DNA of 9,867 nt from Bacteroidia bacterium (GTDB taxonomy: Bacteria > Bacteroidota > Bacteroidia > NS11-12g > UBA955). The notes beneath the pieces are model-generated. The model had not been told where the DNA came from. It did no database searches and worked only from the letters and a program-made list of their open reading frames with translations. The first letter of the stretch is position 1. The number at the start of each line of letters is the position of its first letter. The stretch spans positions 1 through 9,867 of the forward strand of contig JALRLA010000001.1 of assembly GCA_023254645.1 (NCBI GenBank), in the 5' to 3' direction. Shown piece after piece: positions 1 to 7,363 of this stretch. The position numbers and the translations under genes were made by a program.

Positions 1-266
1 TTTGGGATTTGTTTGAGGCTAAGCCTGTGCATTTGCTGGATCTAAGCCGGCCTTTGTTGGAGCGCTTGCATGGGTTTCTGCAACTCCATGACCTGCCCTT
101 GGAGTTTGTCAATGATCCTCCAAGCACGGATGCTTTTCCAGAAGTTGGCGAGAACTACCCCCAGGTATTTGAAGACCGACACGGCTTTCAGCCGGGCTTA
201 TCGGTGTTGGATTTGCTCAGCAATCAAGGGCCCATGTCTGGGGAGTGGTTGGGGATTGATGGATAA
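1..266 (+). CDS. WbqC-family protein, C-terminal fragment
   Basis: The reading frame is open from the left window edge (first complete codon at position 3) to a TAA at 264-266, giving about 87 residues of a C-terminus; the true start lies outside the window. The end of the frame carries a YPQVFEDRHGF segment followed by QPGLSVLDLLSNQGP, which matches the conserved C-terminal block of the WbqC-like family (approximately F-x-x-R-x-G-F-x-P-x-L-S-x-L-D-L-L-F-N-x-G-P). The biochemical role of this family is poorly defined; members occur near polysaccharide genes, and in Bacteroidota often next to signal peptidase and lysine-biosynthesis genes (remembered context, not visible here). The segment is visibly richer in G+C than the genes that follow. 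The identification rests on motif recognition only, but the block is distinctive. Confidence 0.8.
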   Translation, partial: WDLFEAKPVHLLDLSRPLLERLHGFLQLHDLPLEFVNDPPSTDAFPEVGENYPQVFEDRHGFQPGLSVLDLLSNQGPMSGEWLGIDG

Positions 267-367
267 TACGGAGCCTTTGTTCGATTCTTTAATAAGATAA
301 ATGGCTCTTTATGAATTTTTTAGTTTTCTTATTGATATTAGCGTTTCTTTCGTTAAAAATTATTTTT

Positions 368-904
368 ATGAAAAATTTATTAATTATTAGTTTAGGAGCA
401 TTGGCTCTTGGAAGTTGTTCGGTGGTTAAGCCTACTGCTGTTTCAGCTTCTGCAAAAACTCTAGACGTAAATCAGCCTGGGTTGTACGCTTCACCTACTG
501 TAGCAGATCTGGTGGTTGACACAGTAAAAATCACAGGGGTTGCTCATGGGGTAGTATCTCTTGATAAATCGAATTATAACTCCGTGAATAAAAATCTTCA
601 GATTGAAGCTGCATCCAACGCAATTTCAGAAGTTAATGCTGATGTTCTGGTTGAGCCAAATTACAGATCTGTTATGGACGGCAATGACTTAACAGTCACC
701 GCATCTGGATACCCTGGGTATTATCGAAATTTCCACACTTACACAGAAGCTGATAGTATGGCACTTTTGATGAGTTATTCGAATAAAGTGAATTCTGAAT
801 CAGGGAAAACGGATGGATCTATTACGTCGAAAAAGAAAATTTCCACGGGTGTTTGGATCGTTGCTGGTGTTGTCATATTGCTTTCACTTCTTATGGGAGG
901 GTAA
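368..904 (+). CDS. Small lipoprotein with C-terminal transmembrane-like segment
   Basis: This encodes 178 residues. The ATG at 368 gives a classic lipoprotein signal, MKNLLIISLGALALGSC, with lipobox LGSC and lipidated Cys17. An in-frame ATG at 311 would add 19 hydrophobic residues in front of this signal and is less likely. The mature part contains NADVLVEPNY (about 90-99) and GYPGYYRNFHTY (about 114-125), a pattern I associate with uncharacterised Bacteroidota lipoproteins; I cannot name the family. A Lys-rich stretch (KKK, 155-157) precedes a hydrophobic segment at about 158-176 that ends in Gly-Gly. An N-terminal lipid anchor plus a C-terminal membrane segment is an odd topology. The gene stands alone: 101 bp separate it from the WbqC gene and a terminator follows. 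No function is assigned. Confidence 0.8.
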   Translation: MKNLLIISLGALALGSCSVVKPTAVSASAKTLDVNQPGLYASPTVADLVVDTVKITGVAHGVVSLDKSNYNSVNKNLQIEAASNAISEVNADVLVEPNYRSVMDGNDLTVTASGYPGYYRNFHTYTEADSMALLMSYSNKVNSESGKTDGSITSKKKISTGVWIVAGVVILLSLLMGG

Positions 905-1248
905 ATTGTTTTTTATGGTAACAAATCAACGGATAAATAACCCAATAAAAAGGATCAATTAGTCTTATTCTATTTCATTTTTGAACGGGGCGGTTGTTTT
1001 AATAATCGCCCCTGTTTGTTTGTGACTCTATACCGTCGATTCCAAGGAAGCTAGAAACATGCACATTGGTCGAGGTTTTAAGTCTCAGAAGACTTCTAGT
1101 CTTTAATGGTTTCATTGATTACCGTTGATCAGTCCAGTTGCTGGTTGTTGCCATGTGGGTCATTTGGAATGATCATTTTTCAACGGCTGGCCTATCGCAT
1201 TTCACAGATAGCGGGCAATTCTACCAAGTTCTTATTTTTGCCGGCGAT
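905..1248. other. Intergenic region between lipoprotein and O-acetylation operon
   Basis: This 344-bp stretch holds the intrinsic terminator at 987-1021 and a short inverted repeat (AAGTCT at 1080-1085, AGACTT at 1090-1095, 4-nt loop) that could be regulatory but has no T tract. Within it the SGNH frame is open from 1138 (TTG) with an ATG at 1153, so a longer N-terminus of that protein cannot be excluded. I see no tRNA, other gene or convincing two-box Bacteroidota promoter. Confidence 0.5.
987..1021 (+). terminator. Rho-independent terminator of the lipoprotein gene
   Basis: GGGGCG (987-992) pairs with CGCCCC (1007-1012). The stem can be extended inward by GTT/AAT (one G-T wobble) to about 9 bp with an 8-nt loop, and is followed by the T-rich tail TGTTTGTTT. 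It lies about 80 bp past the stop of the lipoprotein and separates it from the downstream operon. Confidence 0.8.
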
Positions 1249-2127
1249 ATGATTCGATCGATTGTTTACAGATTGATAGCGGGGAGTTTTTTCATTTTTG
1301 CCATAACTGCTGTATATATCTGTGCCTATTTACCGGATAAAGGGTATTTCGAATCTCTAGGTTTAAAAACAATAGAGGTAGAATCGCCAGATATGTCTGC
1401 GATTGCGGGTGTTGATACTCTGGATTTGATGGTTCCAACAATATCAGTTCCTGACTCACTCTTGAGCCGCGATTCAATCTCTGGATTGGATACCATTTTG
1501 GCACAGTTGAACACAGAATGGAATGTTGATATGGGTTCATCAGACTCAACGAAACAATTTAAAATTGCCTTAATAGGAGATTCGCAAGCCGGAGGATTGA
1601 TTCGATTTTTAAACAATTATTGCCAAGAAAATAATTATCGATTTTCTTTTGCTGTCGTTTGGTATTCAGCATCCATTTTTAACTATGCCTATGCTGATAC
1701 TGTTCAAAAGATCTTGAATAAATTCAAGCCTGACTTTCTACTTGTTTCATTGGGTCTGAATGAGTTATGGGCAAGAGATTTGGAGCGCCGCAAATCAGCT
1801 GCAATAAAGTTCCTTAAAAAGATCGAACACATTCCCTATTGCTTCATTGGTCCAGCGAATTACATGGAAGACAAGGGAATTAACGATGTATACGCCAATT
1901 GTGTTGGCGACGGCAAATTTTTCCTGTCAAAAGACTTAAACCTTCCCAAAGGAGGTGATGGACGGCATCCGAGTACAGAAGGATACAAAATATGGATGGA
2001 TACCATAGCAAAATGGATGTATACTGAATCGGTGTATCACATAAAAATGGTACCACCGAGTCAAAAATACTCACTTCAAAAGATTAAACGGATTAATTTA
2101 AATGCAGCTAAATACAAAGGCTATTGA
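1249..2127 (+). CDS. Membrane-anchored SGNH hydrolase-fold protein (AlgJ/AlgX-like role)
   Basis: This encodes 292 residues from the ATG at 1249. That start places a basic, hydrophobic anchor at residues 1-28 (MIRSIVYRLIAGSFFIFAI then further hydrophobic residues), the expected layout for a periplasmic SGNH protein; TTG 1138 or ATG 1153 would add 37 or 32 less convincing residues. A Ser/Asp/Thr-rich, probably disordered linker (about 35-103) is followed by an SGNH domain: block I ALIGDSQAGG with nucleophile Ser112, block III SLGLNE (Asn171), and the C-terminal DGRHPS with Asp237 and His240 completing the triad. Most family members have GxND in block III; here it is GLNE. The 3' end overlaps the MBOAT gene by 26 bp, which argues for translational coupling. 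By analogy with AlgJ/AlgX or PatB it would transfer (or remove) acetyl groups on an envelope glycan; the substrate is not evident. Confidence 0.85.
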   Translation: MIRSIVYRLIAGSFFIFAITAVYICAYLPDKGYFESLGLKTIEVESPDMSAIAGVDTLDLMVPTISVPDSLLSRDSISGLDTILAQLNTEWNVDMGSSDSTKQFKIALIGDSQAGGLIRFLNNYCQENNYRFSFAVVWYSASIFNYAYADTVQKILNKFKPDFLLVSLGLNELWARDLERRKSAAIKFLKKIEHIPYCFIGPANYMEDKGINDVYANCVGDGKFFLSKDLNLPKGGDGRHPSTEGYKIWMDTIAKWMYTESVYHIKMVPPSQKYSLQKIKRINLNAAKYKGY

Positions 2128-3604
2128 GTTAGCATTTCACAACTGGGTTTCTTCATTTTCTTTAGGGGAGTTCATTTCCCCATCCCTTGAAAAACCATGG
2201 TTTTTTACAGAGTTTAGTTTTTTACTCCTATTTGGTGCTTTTTTAATCTTATATAGTTTTCTTAGCCTGAATAAATCACTGAGAATTTCATCAGTAATTG
2301 CGTTCAGTTTATTCTTTTATTATAAATCAAGTGGGGTATTCATTGCGATTTTCATAGCCTTGATTTTGAGCGACTTTGTTTTTGCGTTAATGATTCATCG
2401 GAACAAGGTTAAATGGGTGAGAAAATTGATGTTGTTTGTTTCGGTTTCTTTCACACTCTCGTTTTTGTTGTATTTCAAGTATGCCAATTTCTTCATAACG
2501 AATTATAACCAGCTTGCATTCAATAAAATGGAAGCACTTGACCTCTTTTTGCCCATTGGGATTTCCTTTTATACATTTCAGTCCATGTCATACATTATTG
2601 ATGTGTATAGACATGAAATACAGCCTAGTCGAAATGTTCTGGATTATGCATTTTATATGACCTTTTTTCCGCATTTGGTGGCAGGTCCCATTGTTCGAGC
2701 AAAAGATTTTTTACCCCAAATCTCGAACCCAATTAAGTTTGATGCTTTTCTTTTTAATGAAGGATTTTTGCGCATTTCAATCGGGTTGCTAAAAAAATTG
2801 CTATTAGCCGATTACTTAGGAAAATATGTTGATTTGGTTCACCAATCTCCAGACCAATTTTCAGCTTTTGAAAATACCATTTCGGCTTATGCTTATACGT
2901 TTCAGATTTACTTTGATTTTTCGGGGTATTCGGATATAGCCATTGGAATAGCGTTGTTGTTGGGGTATAGGCTGACTGAGAATTTCAATTTGCCTTACAA
3001 GTCAATTCGATTGTCTGAATTTTGGCGGAAATGGCACATATCGCTGAGTACCTGGCTTCGTGATTACATATACATTCCCCTTGGAGGCAACCGAAAAGGA
3101 CAAGTTTCCATGTATTTGTTTTTGATGATCACCATGCTTTTGGGTGGGTTTTGGCATGGTGCTGATTGGAAATTTGTACTCTGGGGTGCTTTGCACGGAT
3201 TGGGTTTGGTGTTGGACAAGTCTTTTCGTTGGCCATTCCAGGGTCGTTGGCAGACATTGAAAGCTGTATTGTCTGCTATCTTCACGTTTCATTTTGTTGC
3301 TTTCTGTTGGATATTTTTCCGAGCCGAGAGCATGGAGTTTGCATTGATACAAATCCAACAGATTGGCCAGGGTTGGCATCTAACGGATGCAGCGAATTTC
3401 TATGTGGCCCGTACGGAATGGTCGATATTTTTCCTTTCAGCTGTTGTGGTGTGTTTTGCTCCTAAGCGCTGGAGTTTGTCGCTTTGGAATTCCTTGTTGA
3501 AAGTACCAGTTTTTGCATGGTTTTTGGTATTGCTTATTGTGTTACAATTCATCGTTCAATTCAGGGATGAGGCAGTTCAACCCTTTATCTATTTTCAATT
3601 TTGA
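2102..3604 (+). CDS. MBOAT-family membrane O-acyltransferase (AlgI/PatA-like)
   Basis: This is a 500-residue polytopic membrane protein, a normal length for AlgI/DltB-type MBOATs. Hallmarks in order are: multiple N-terminal membrane segments (about 38-130); LPIGISFYTFQSMSYIIDVY (150-169); FFPHLVAGPIVR (188-199); FDFSGYSDIAIG (271-282); FWRKWHISLSTWLRDYIYIP (307-326) followed by LGGNR; GGFWHGADW (348-356) with the presumed catalytic His352; and a second conserved His in ALHG (His365). It ends in FIYFQF, a common C-terminus of Bacteroidota members. Such enzymes accept an activated acyl group (usually acetyl) on the cytoplasmic side and pass it to the periplasmic face. It starts inside the end of the upstream SGNH gene and its stop overlaps the downstream SGNH start, so the three form one transcription unit. 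Substrate candidates are peptidoglycan or an exopolysaccharide (inference). Confidence 0.95.
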   Translation: MQLNTKAIELAFHNWVSSFSLGEFISPSLEKPWFFTEFSFLLLFGAFLILYSFLSLNKSLRISSVIAFSLFFYYKSSGVFIAIFIALILSDFVFALMIHRNKVKWVRKLMLFVSVSFTLSFLLYFKYANFFITNYNQLAFNKMEALDLFLPIGISFYTFQSMSYIIDVYRHEIQPSRNVLDYAFYMTFFPHLVAGPIVRAKDFLPQISNPIKFDAFLFNEGFLRISIGLLKKLLLADYLGKYVDLVHQSPDQFSAFENTISAYAYTFQIYFDFSGYSDIAIGIALLLGYRLTENFNLPYKSIRLSEFWRKWHISLSTWLRDYIYIPLGGNRKGQVSMYLFLMITMLLGGFWHGADWKFVLWGALHGLGLVLDKSFRWPFQGRWQTLKAVLSAIFTFHFVAFCWIFFRAESMEFALIQIQQIGQGWHLTDAANFYVARTEWSIFFLSAVVVCFAPKRWSLSLWNSLLKVPVFAWFLVLLIVLQFIVQFRDEAVQPFIYFQF

Positions 3605-4989
3605 GATTATTTTTTCTGATTGCCTTTGCGTTTTTTCTATCCTATTGTTCGGCTCAGGTAAGGGTTTTGAATTCTGATTTGTTCTCTAGTTCCGAGCATT
3701 TAGACAGTTGCCTATTGCGTTTGTACAGCCCTGAGGAATATTCAGATTTCAAGGTCTTGCATATTGGTGATAGCCATGTTCAAGGTGTTTATTGGGGAGG
3801 CCAATTACGGGAAAGACTTTCTGAAAATAGGAATGCAAAGCAATCTGGATTTTTATTTCCGTACAGTGCAGTGAAAAGCTATGGTCCAAAAGGATTAAAG
3901 GCAAGTTTAACTGGAAATTGGATTGGCGGAAACTGGCTTAAGGAAAATGGGATTACAGAATTTGGTCTTGGGGGGTATTCCTTAAAGGCGGTTGATGAGT
4001 CGGCTAAGATTGACTGGCAAATAGAAAAGACTTTATTCGGTGATACTGTTCGTTATGTCGGAATTTGGCACAAGGGAAATATGCGCATAGATTCTACATT
4101 TTTATTGTTGAATCACCGGTTAGTAGAAGGTTGCAACATTCAATATTCTCTGTATTTAAACACCACCTTGAAACGTGAATTTTCATTGGAATCGGGGTGT
4201 GATGGGTATCAATTTTTTGGATTGAATTTGGCGTCTGATACCGATGGCTTTGAATACCATAAATGCGGCTTGGTAGGCGCTCAATTCACTCATATGATTC
4301 AAAGCGTAGACCAATGGAAAAATGAATTAAAACTGTGGAACCCTGATTTGGTCATTCTGTCTTTTGGCACCAATGAGGCGTATAATGGCTTCATGGATAC
4401 GTTGGCGTATGAAAACAAAGTTCGGGATCTCATGAGGGCTTGGAATGATGAACAGCCTCAATCTTCTTTTATGGTAACCGCACCTCCAAACACAAGTTCA
4501 CGAAATCGAATTCCACCGTATGAAAATTTTATGATTCGGGTCTGGCGTCGGCAATGTTTAGAAAATGGATGGGGGTATTTCGATTTGCATGAAGCAATGG
4601 GTGGGGATAGCAGCTGGAGCAAATGGTTGAAATTGGGTTATATGGGGACTGATCAGTTGCATTTTAAGAGTTCTGGTTATTCCCTACAAGCCGATATAGT
4701 CGTCCATTCTATTCGATCGTATGTTCGTGACAAATGGCCAGGGGTTCAGCTCGTTGAAGAAGATTGGGAAAGGGAAACAGAGGCGCTTTTGGCCTCAATT
4801 TACACAATGAAAAATCCCCTCTTGGACTCACCGCCCCAAGCCAAAACCAGAACTCATGTGGTTAGATCAGGTGAGACGCTGTCGAGCATTGGCCGAAAAT
4901 ACGGCATTCCATATACGGCCATTCAGAAGGCCAACAATCTTAGAGGAACCACCATTTATCCTGGGCAAAAACTGCGAATACCCCATTAG
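3601..4989 (+). CDS. Exported SGNH-fold acyltransferase/esterase with C-terminal LysM domain
   Basis: This encodes 462 residues from a TTG start in a TTGA overlap with the MBOAT stop; no nearby ATG exists and the signal peptide begins exactly here (MRLFFLIAFAFFLSYCSAQ, likely cleavage after CSA). Block I is HIGDSHVQG (nucleophile Ser58), block III FGTNEAY (Asn258), and the C-terminal pair DQLH gives Asp351 and His354. About 200 residues separate blocks I and III, and the stretch at about 110-220 reads as an inserted beta-rich module, as in Ape1-type peptidoglycan acetylesterases, which carry a CBM inserted in the SGNH fold (comparison is inference). A LysM domain follows at about 418-461 (HVVRSGETLSSIGRKYGIP then YPGQKLRIP), a peptidoglycan/chitin-binding module. 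With the MBOAT this suggests peptidoglycan O-acetylation or de-O-acetylation. Confidence 0.9.
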   Translation: MRLFFLIAFAFFLSYCSAQVRVLNSDLFSSSEHLDSCLLRLYSPEEYSDFKVLHIGDSHVQGVYWGGQLRERLSENRNAKQSGFLFPYSAVKSYGPKGLKASLTGNWIGGNWLKENGITEFGLGGYSLKAVDESAKIDWQIEKTLFGDTVRYVGIWHKGNMRIDSTFLLLNHRLVEGCNIQYSLYLNTTLKREFSLESGCDGYQFFGLNLASDTDGFEYHKCGLVGAQFTHMIQSVDQWKNELKLWNPDLVILSFGTNEAYNGFMDTLAYENKVRDLMRAWNDEQPQSSFMVTAPPNTSSRNRIPPYENFMIRVWRRQCLENGWGYFDLHEAMGGDSSWSKWLKLGYMGTDQLHFKSSGYSLQADIVVHSIRSYVRDKWPGVQLVEEDWERETEALLASIYTMKNPLLDSPPQAKTRTHVVRSGETLSSIGRKYGIPYTAIQKANNLRGTTIYPGQKLRIPH

Positions 4990-5042
4990 TGAATGATGCC
5001 TCAATGGTTATGTCTAGTGAAAAAACTAGCGAAATGGCGGCT

Positions 5043-5846
5043 TTAATGATTGAATCGGTTTCTAAACTTTTTCATTCTGGCTGAACTTTGCTGAATGGCA
5101 CTTTGTGTGCGATTTTTCAACAGAGCTTTCAATCCATTTTTGTCTTGATTTCGTATCAAATTTGAGATGTCTTGAGCATCTTCTTTTACTGAATTCAAAT
5201 AATCCTCGGCTTTAGCAATGTCGTTGTGAAAGACACTTTCAGCGAGCATATTTTTTATCTCTGCATAGCTATTCCCCATGTAATACCATATTACCACCTG
5301 TTTAAATCGTTTCTGCTGTTCTTTTGATCCGAGCTTTTCTGGATTTTTTCGGGCCAAATAAGCATCAATGCTTTGCTGGTGATTGCCGTAAAATCTTAGC
5401 GCTATATCTAGGTTTTTTGGTGCTTTTTCCAAAGGCCAATTATCATCAGTACCGGGCAATTTCCAGCCGGCATTGGTGCAAGCGGTGCTGGCGTTCCAGG
5501 CGGTATTCGATTGGGCTGGTACATAAACTGTATAGGGTTCAAGCATTATCAAGCTTTGACCTCTTGGGTTTGGGTTTTTGAAAAATGTTCCTGCTGGTAC
5601 TTTGACGTGCAAATCATTTTCAGATTGATTGACAATGGTAACTTTTAAAGATTTGTATGTTTTTAGGCCCGTACCTTTGATGCTAATAATTCGGTTTTTT
5701 ACCAAAGACTCAAAATCATTCTTTATTTCTTTATTCTGAGTTTTTTTCTCGACATTTTTAGCTGATTTCTCTGCACTATTAGGATTGCAAGAGCAGAAAC
5801 CAGCAATGATCATTAAGAAGTTGATTAATGTGATTTTATTGCGCAT
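5043..5846 (-). CDS. Putative lipoprotein of unknown function, last gene of exported-protein operon
   Basis: This encodes 267 residues starting at ATG 5846. The N-terminus MRNKITLINFLMIIAGFCSC is a lipoprotein-type signal with Cys20 as the likely lipidated residue (FCSC is not a textbook lipobox; Cys18 is the alternative). A Lys/Asn/Glu-rich linker (about 21-45) leads to a beta-rich domain (about 66-125): KVTIVNQSENDLHVKVPAGTF, then GQSLIMLEPYTVYVP, then a conserved-looking TACTNAGWKLPG with Cys123. The remaining C-terminal half (about 145-267) is helical and charged, rich in Lys, Gln and Asn. I recognise the VPAG...Q...C pattern as recurring in bacterial surface proteins but cannot name the family with confidence. 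It lies 22 bp downstream of the CAP-domain gene and is probably co-transcribed. It converges with the SGNH-LysM gene (53 bp apart). Confidence 0.75.
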   Translation of the reverse strand: MRNKITLINFLMIIAGFCSCNPNSAEKSAKNVEKKTQNKEIKNDFESLVKNRIISIKGTGLKTYKSLKVTIVNQSENDLHVKVPAGTFFKNPNPRGQSLIMLEPYTVYVPAQSNTAWNASTACTNAGWKLPGTDDNWPLEKAPKNLDIALRFYGNHQQSIDAYLARKNPEKLGSKEQQKRFKQVVIWYYMGNSYAEIKNMLAESVFHNDIAKAEDYLNSVKEDAQDISNLIRNQDKNGLKALLKNRTQSAIQQSSARMKKFRNRFNH

Positions 5847-5868
5847 TTGATTGATTTATTGTTCAAAT

Positions 5869-6828
5869 TTAATAATGGGGTTTTTGACCAATTACGTTTC
5901 CAGATGGGTAATAATGACAGACGGCAAATGACCCATATTTTCCTGTGACTTCGGCACATCCAACGTGCGTTGTGTTTTTCCATATGACTTGGGTGTAATG
6001 CCCAAATTCTTTGTAATTCTGAAACGAAATCTCTTCTCCATGGTAATATTTCTTTTCTCGGATGTACGATTCAATGGCCCATTTTATATTTTCCGGAGTA
6101 TGAGAGACAGCAAAAGCGCAATTTTCTCCAATACCATTTCTATTCGGGCTATGGTATAACATATTCGAATCAGCCAAATGAGTGGCCCACTGAGCGGCTG
6201 ACTCTTCCAAATTAGGGTCCCAGATTAAATCTCGGTTGTACACCAACCTCCTTTCGACGTTGTGGGCTCGTAGAATCATTTTTCGATCATCGATAGTGTA
6301 ATTTCTTCGCCCCCATTTTATTGAATCTTCTCGGGTATAATAGCGACTGGCATTAACCGTATCAACAGCATAGGGAAGTATGAATTTGCCTTTTATTATA
6401 TCTTCATGTTCTTGGTAAGGTTCCAATAAGAATATAGCAAAGCTCTTTAATGCGACCATATGGTACCGAAAACCAACAGCATGATATTCTTTTTTACCAG
6501 TATCTATAAAAAACATCCAGTGGGGCAAATCCGTTTTGGGATCAAAACGATATGACATATCATCATATAACATTTTATTGGCAGCGCCTGTCTTTAGAGT
6601 TCGATTGAAAAGATCGAAAGCCCAGGTTCCTTCGTCCCCATTAAGTGCTTTGCTACCTGTTATACTGATATACTTATCAGGGTACAGCCAAGCTTCTTCA
6701 AAACCCATTCCTTGAGCACATTGAAAATAAACTTCCTGGGTGGCCTTATAATTGATTTGTATTTGTTGGGCTTCAACAGCCATGCTGTTTAACCCAATCA
6801 TGAATACAGTTTTTATGAGATTTTTCAT
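5869..6828 (-). CDS. Secreted CAP (SCP/PR-1-like) domain protein
   Basis: This encodes 319 residues with a signal peptide (MKNLIKTVFMIGLNSMAVEA, cleavage before QQ). The C-terminal ~140 residues are a complete CAP domain: ILRAHNVERR (185-194), LIWDPNLEESAAQWATHLA (201-219), YHS, GIGENCAF, the CAP1-type block GHYTQVIWKNTTHVGCAEV (276-294) and the CAP2-type block VCHYYPSGNVIG (303-314). The usual CAP tetrad is present: His226, Glu235, a Glu at about 258 and His277. Cysteines 237, 291 and 304 lie in the domain and could form disulphides. Residues about 21-175 form a separate N-terminal region that I do not recognise. CAP proteins bind lipids or peptides or act extracellularly, but bacterial members are mostly uncharacterised. 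The gene is third in the operon, 13 bp after the preceding one. Confidence 0.9.
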   Translation of the reverse strand: MKNLIKTVFMIGLNSMAVEAQQIQINYKATQEVYFQCAQGMGFEEAWLYPDKYISITGSKALNGDEGTWAFDLFNRTLKTGAANKMLYDDMSYRFDPKTDLPHWMFFIDTGKKEYHAVGFRYHMVALKSFAIFLLEPYQEHEDIIKGKFILPYAVDTVNASRYYTREDSIKWGRRNYTIDDRKMILRAHNVERRLVYNRDLIWDPNLEESAAQWATHLADSNMLYHSPNRNGIGENCAFAVSHTPENIKWAIESYIREKKYYHGEEISFQNYKEFGHYTQVIWKNTTHVGCAEVTGKYGSFAVCHYYPSGNVIGQKPHY

Positions 6829-6841
6829 AATCTACGGTTTT

Positions 6842-7363
6842 TTAGAATTGAAGAAACTTACTCATGTTCTGCTGGTGAATTCGCTTTCTCAAACAATCAT
6901 GAGTCAAACCAATCACATAAGCCATTCTTATGGTCATAAAGTGCGTCCCATTGCGTATAGGCTGCGTGCCGTATTCAAAGCCACCCATTAGTCTGTTCGT
7001 TGAGAATTTTACCCCTCCTTTAACTTGGCAGTACGAATAGCTGGGTATATCTCCATTTACTGGCCGTCGAACAAAATCAACCCCCATCATGGGTGCAAAT
7101 TGGTGCGCCAAAAAGGCATGGTGAAATCCCGTTGGTGTGATGTCTAACTTGCATAAGGAGGGAGCGCCGTCATTCAAACCAAGCTGCAGTGATAAACTAG
7201 CTGGAGGTATTGTATTTTCTAGTCCAATTGCTTGGAATGCTTGTCCTGTTTTTGGATCAAAACAAGCACTTCCACTAACGGCAATCACTTGACTTTTAAG
7301 GCTCGGGATGCTCCAAACGAAGATCCCTGCCATTAAAACAAATTCTTTAAACTTAGTTTTCAT
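6842..7363 (-). CDS. Small secreted protein of unknown function, coupled to thioredoxin-like gene
   Basis: This encodes 173 residues. The ATG at 7363-7361 overlaps the upstream stop as ATGA, fixing the start. The N-terminus MKTKFKEFVLMAGIFVWSIPSLKS is a plausible signal peptide followed by QVIAVSGSACFDPKTG. The mature part has four cysteines (34, 71, 112, 157), an even number compatible with two disulphides. The centre alternates hydrophobic and polar residues (about 112-152: YCQVKGGVKFSTNRLMGGFE, then HFMTIRMAYVIGL), which resembles antiparallel beta strands. I recognise no family. Its position between a thioredoxin-fold protein and a CAP protein suggests an envelope protein whose cysteines may be handled by that partner (inference). 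Confidence 0.7.
   Translation of the reverse strand: MKTKFKEFVLMAGIFVWSIPSLKSQVIAVSGSACFDPKTGQAFQAIGLENTIPPASLSLQLGLNDGAPSLCKLDITPTGFHHAFLAHQFAPMMGVDFVRRPVNGDIPSYSYCQVKGGVKFSTNRLMGGFEYGTQPIRNGTHFMTIRMAYVIGLTHDCLRKRIHQQNMSKFLQF

Noticed and set aside
311..367. N-terminal extension of the 368 lipoprotein from ATG 311
   Set aside because: It would put a second hydrophobic stretch ahead of a complete lipoprotein signal peptide.
1233..1240. TATTTTTG as a -7 box just before the SGNH start at 1249
   Set aside because: It matches TAnnTTTG but has no TTTG at the expected distance upstream and would imply a leaderless transcript.
3002..3379. 125-codon antisense open frame inside the MBOAT gene
   Set aside because: It is fully covered by highly conserved MBOAT motifs on the plus strand; its own translation shows no domain or signal.
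5014..5029. CTAGT-GAAAAA-ACTAG hairpin between the convergent operons as a terminator
   Set aside because: The stem is only 5 bp, AT-rich and without a T tract on either side; too weak to call.
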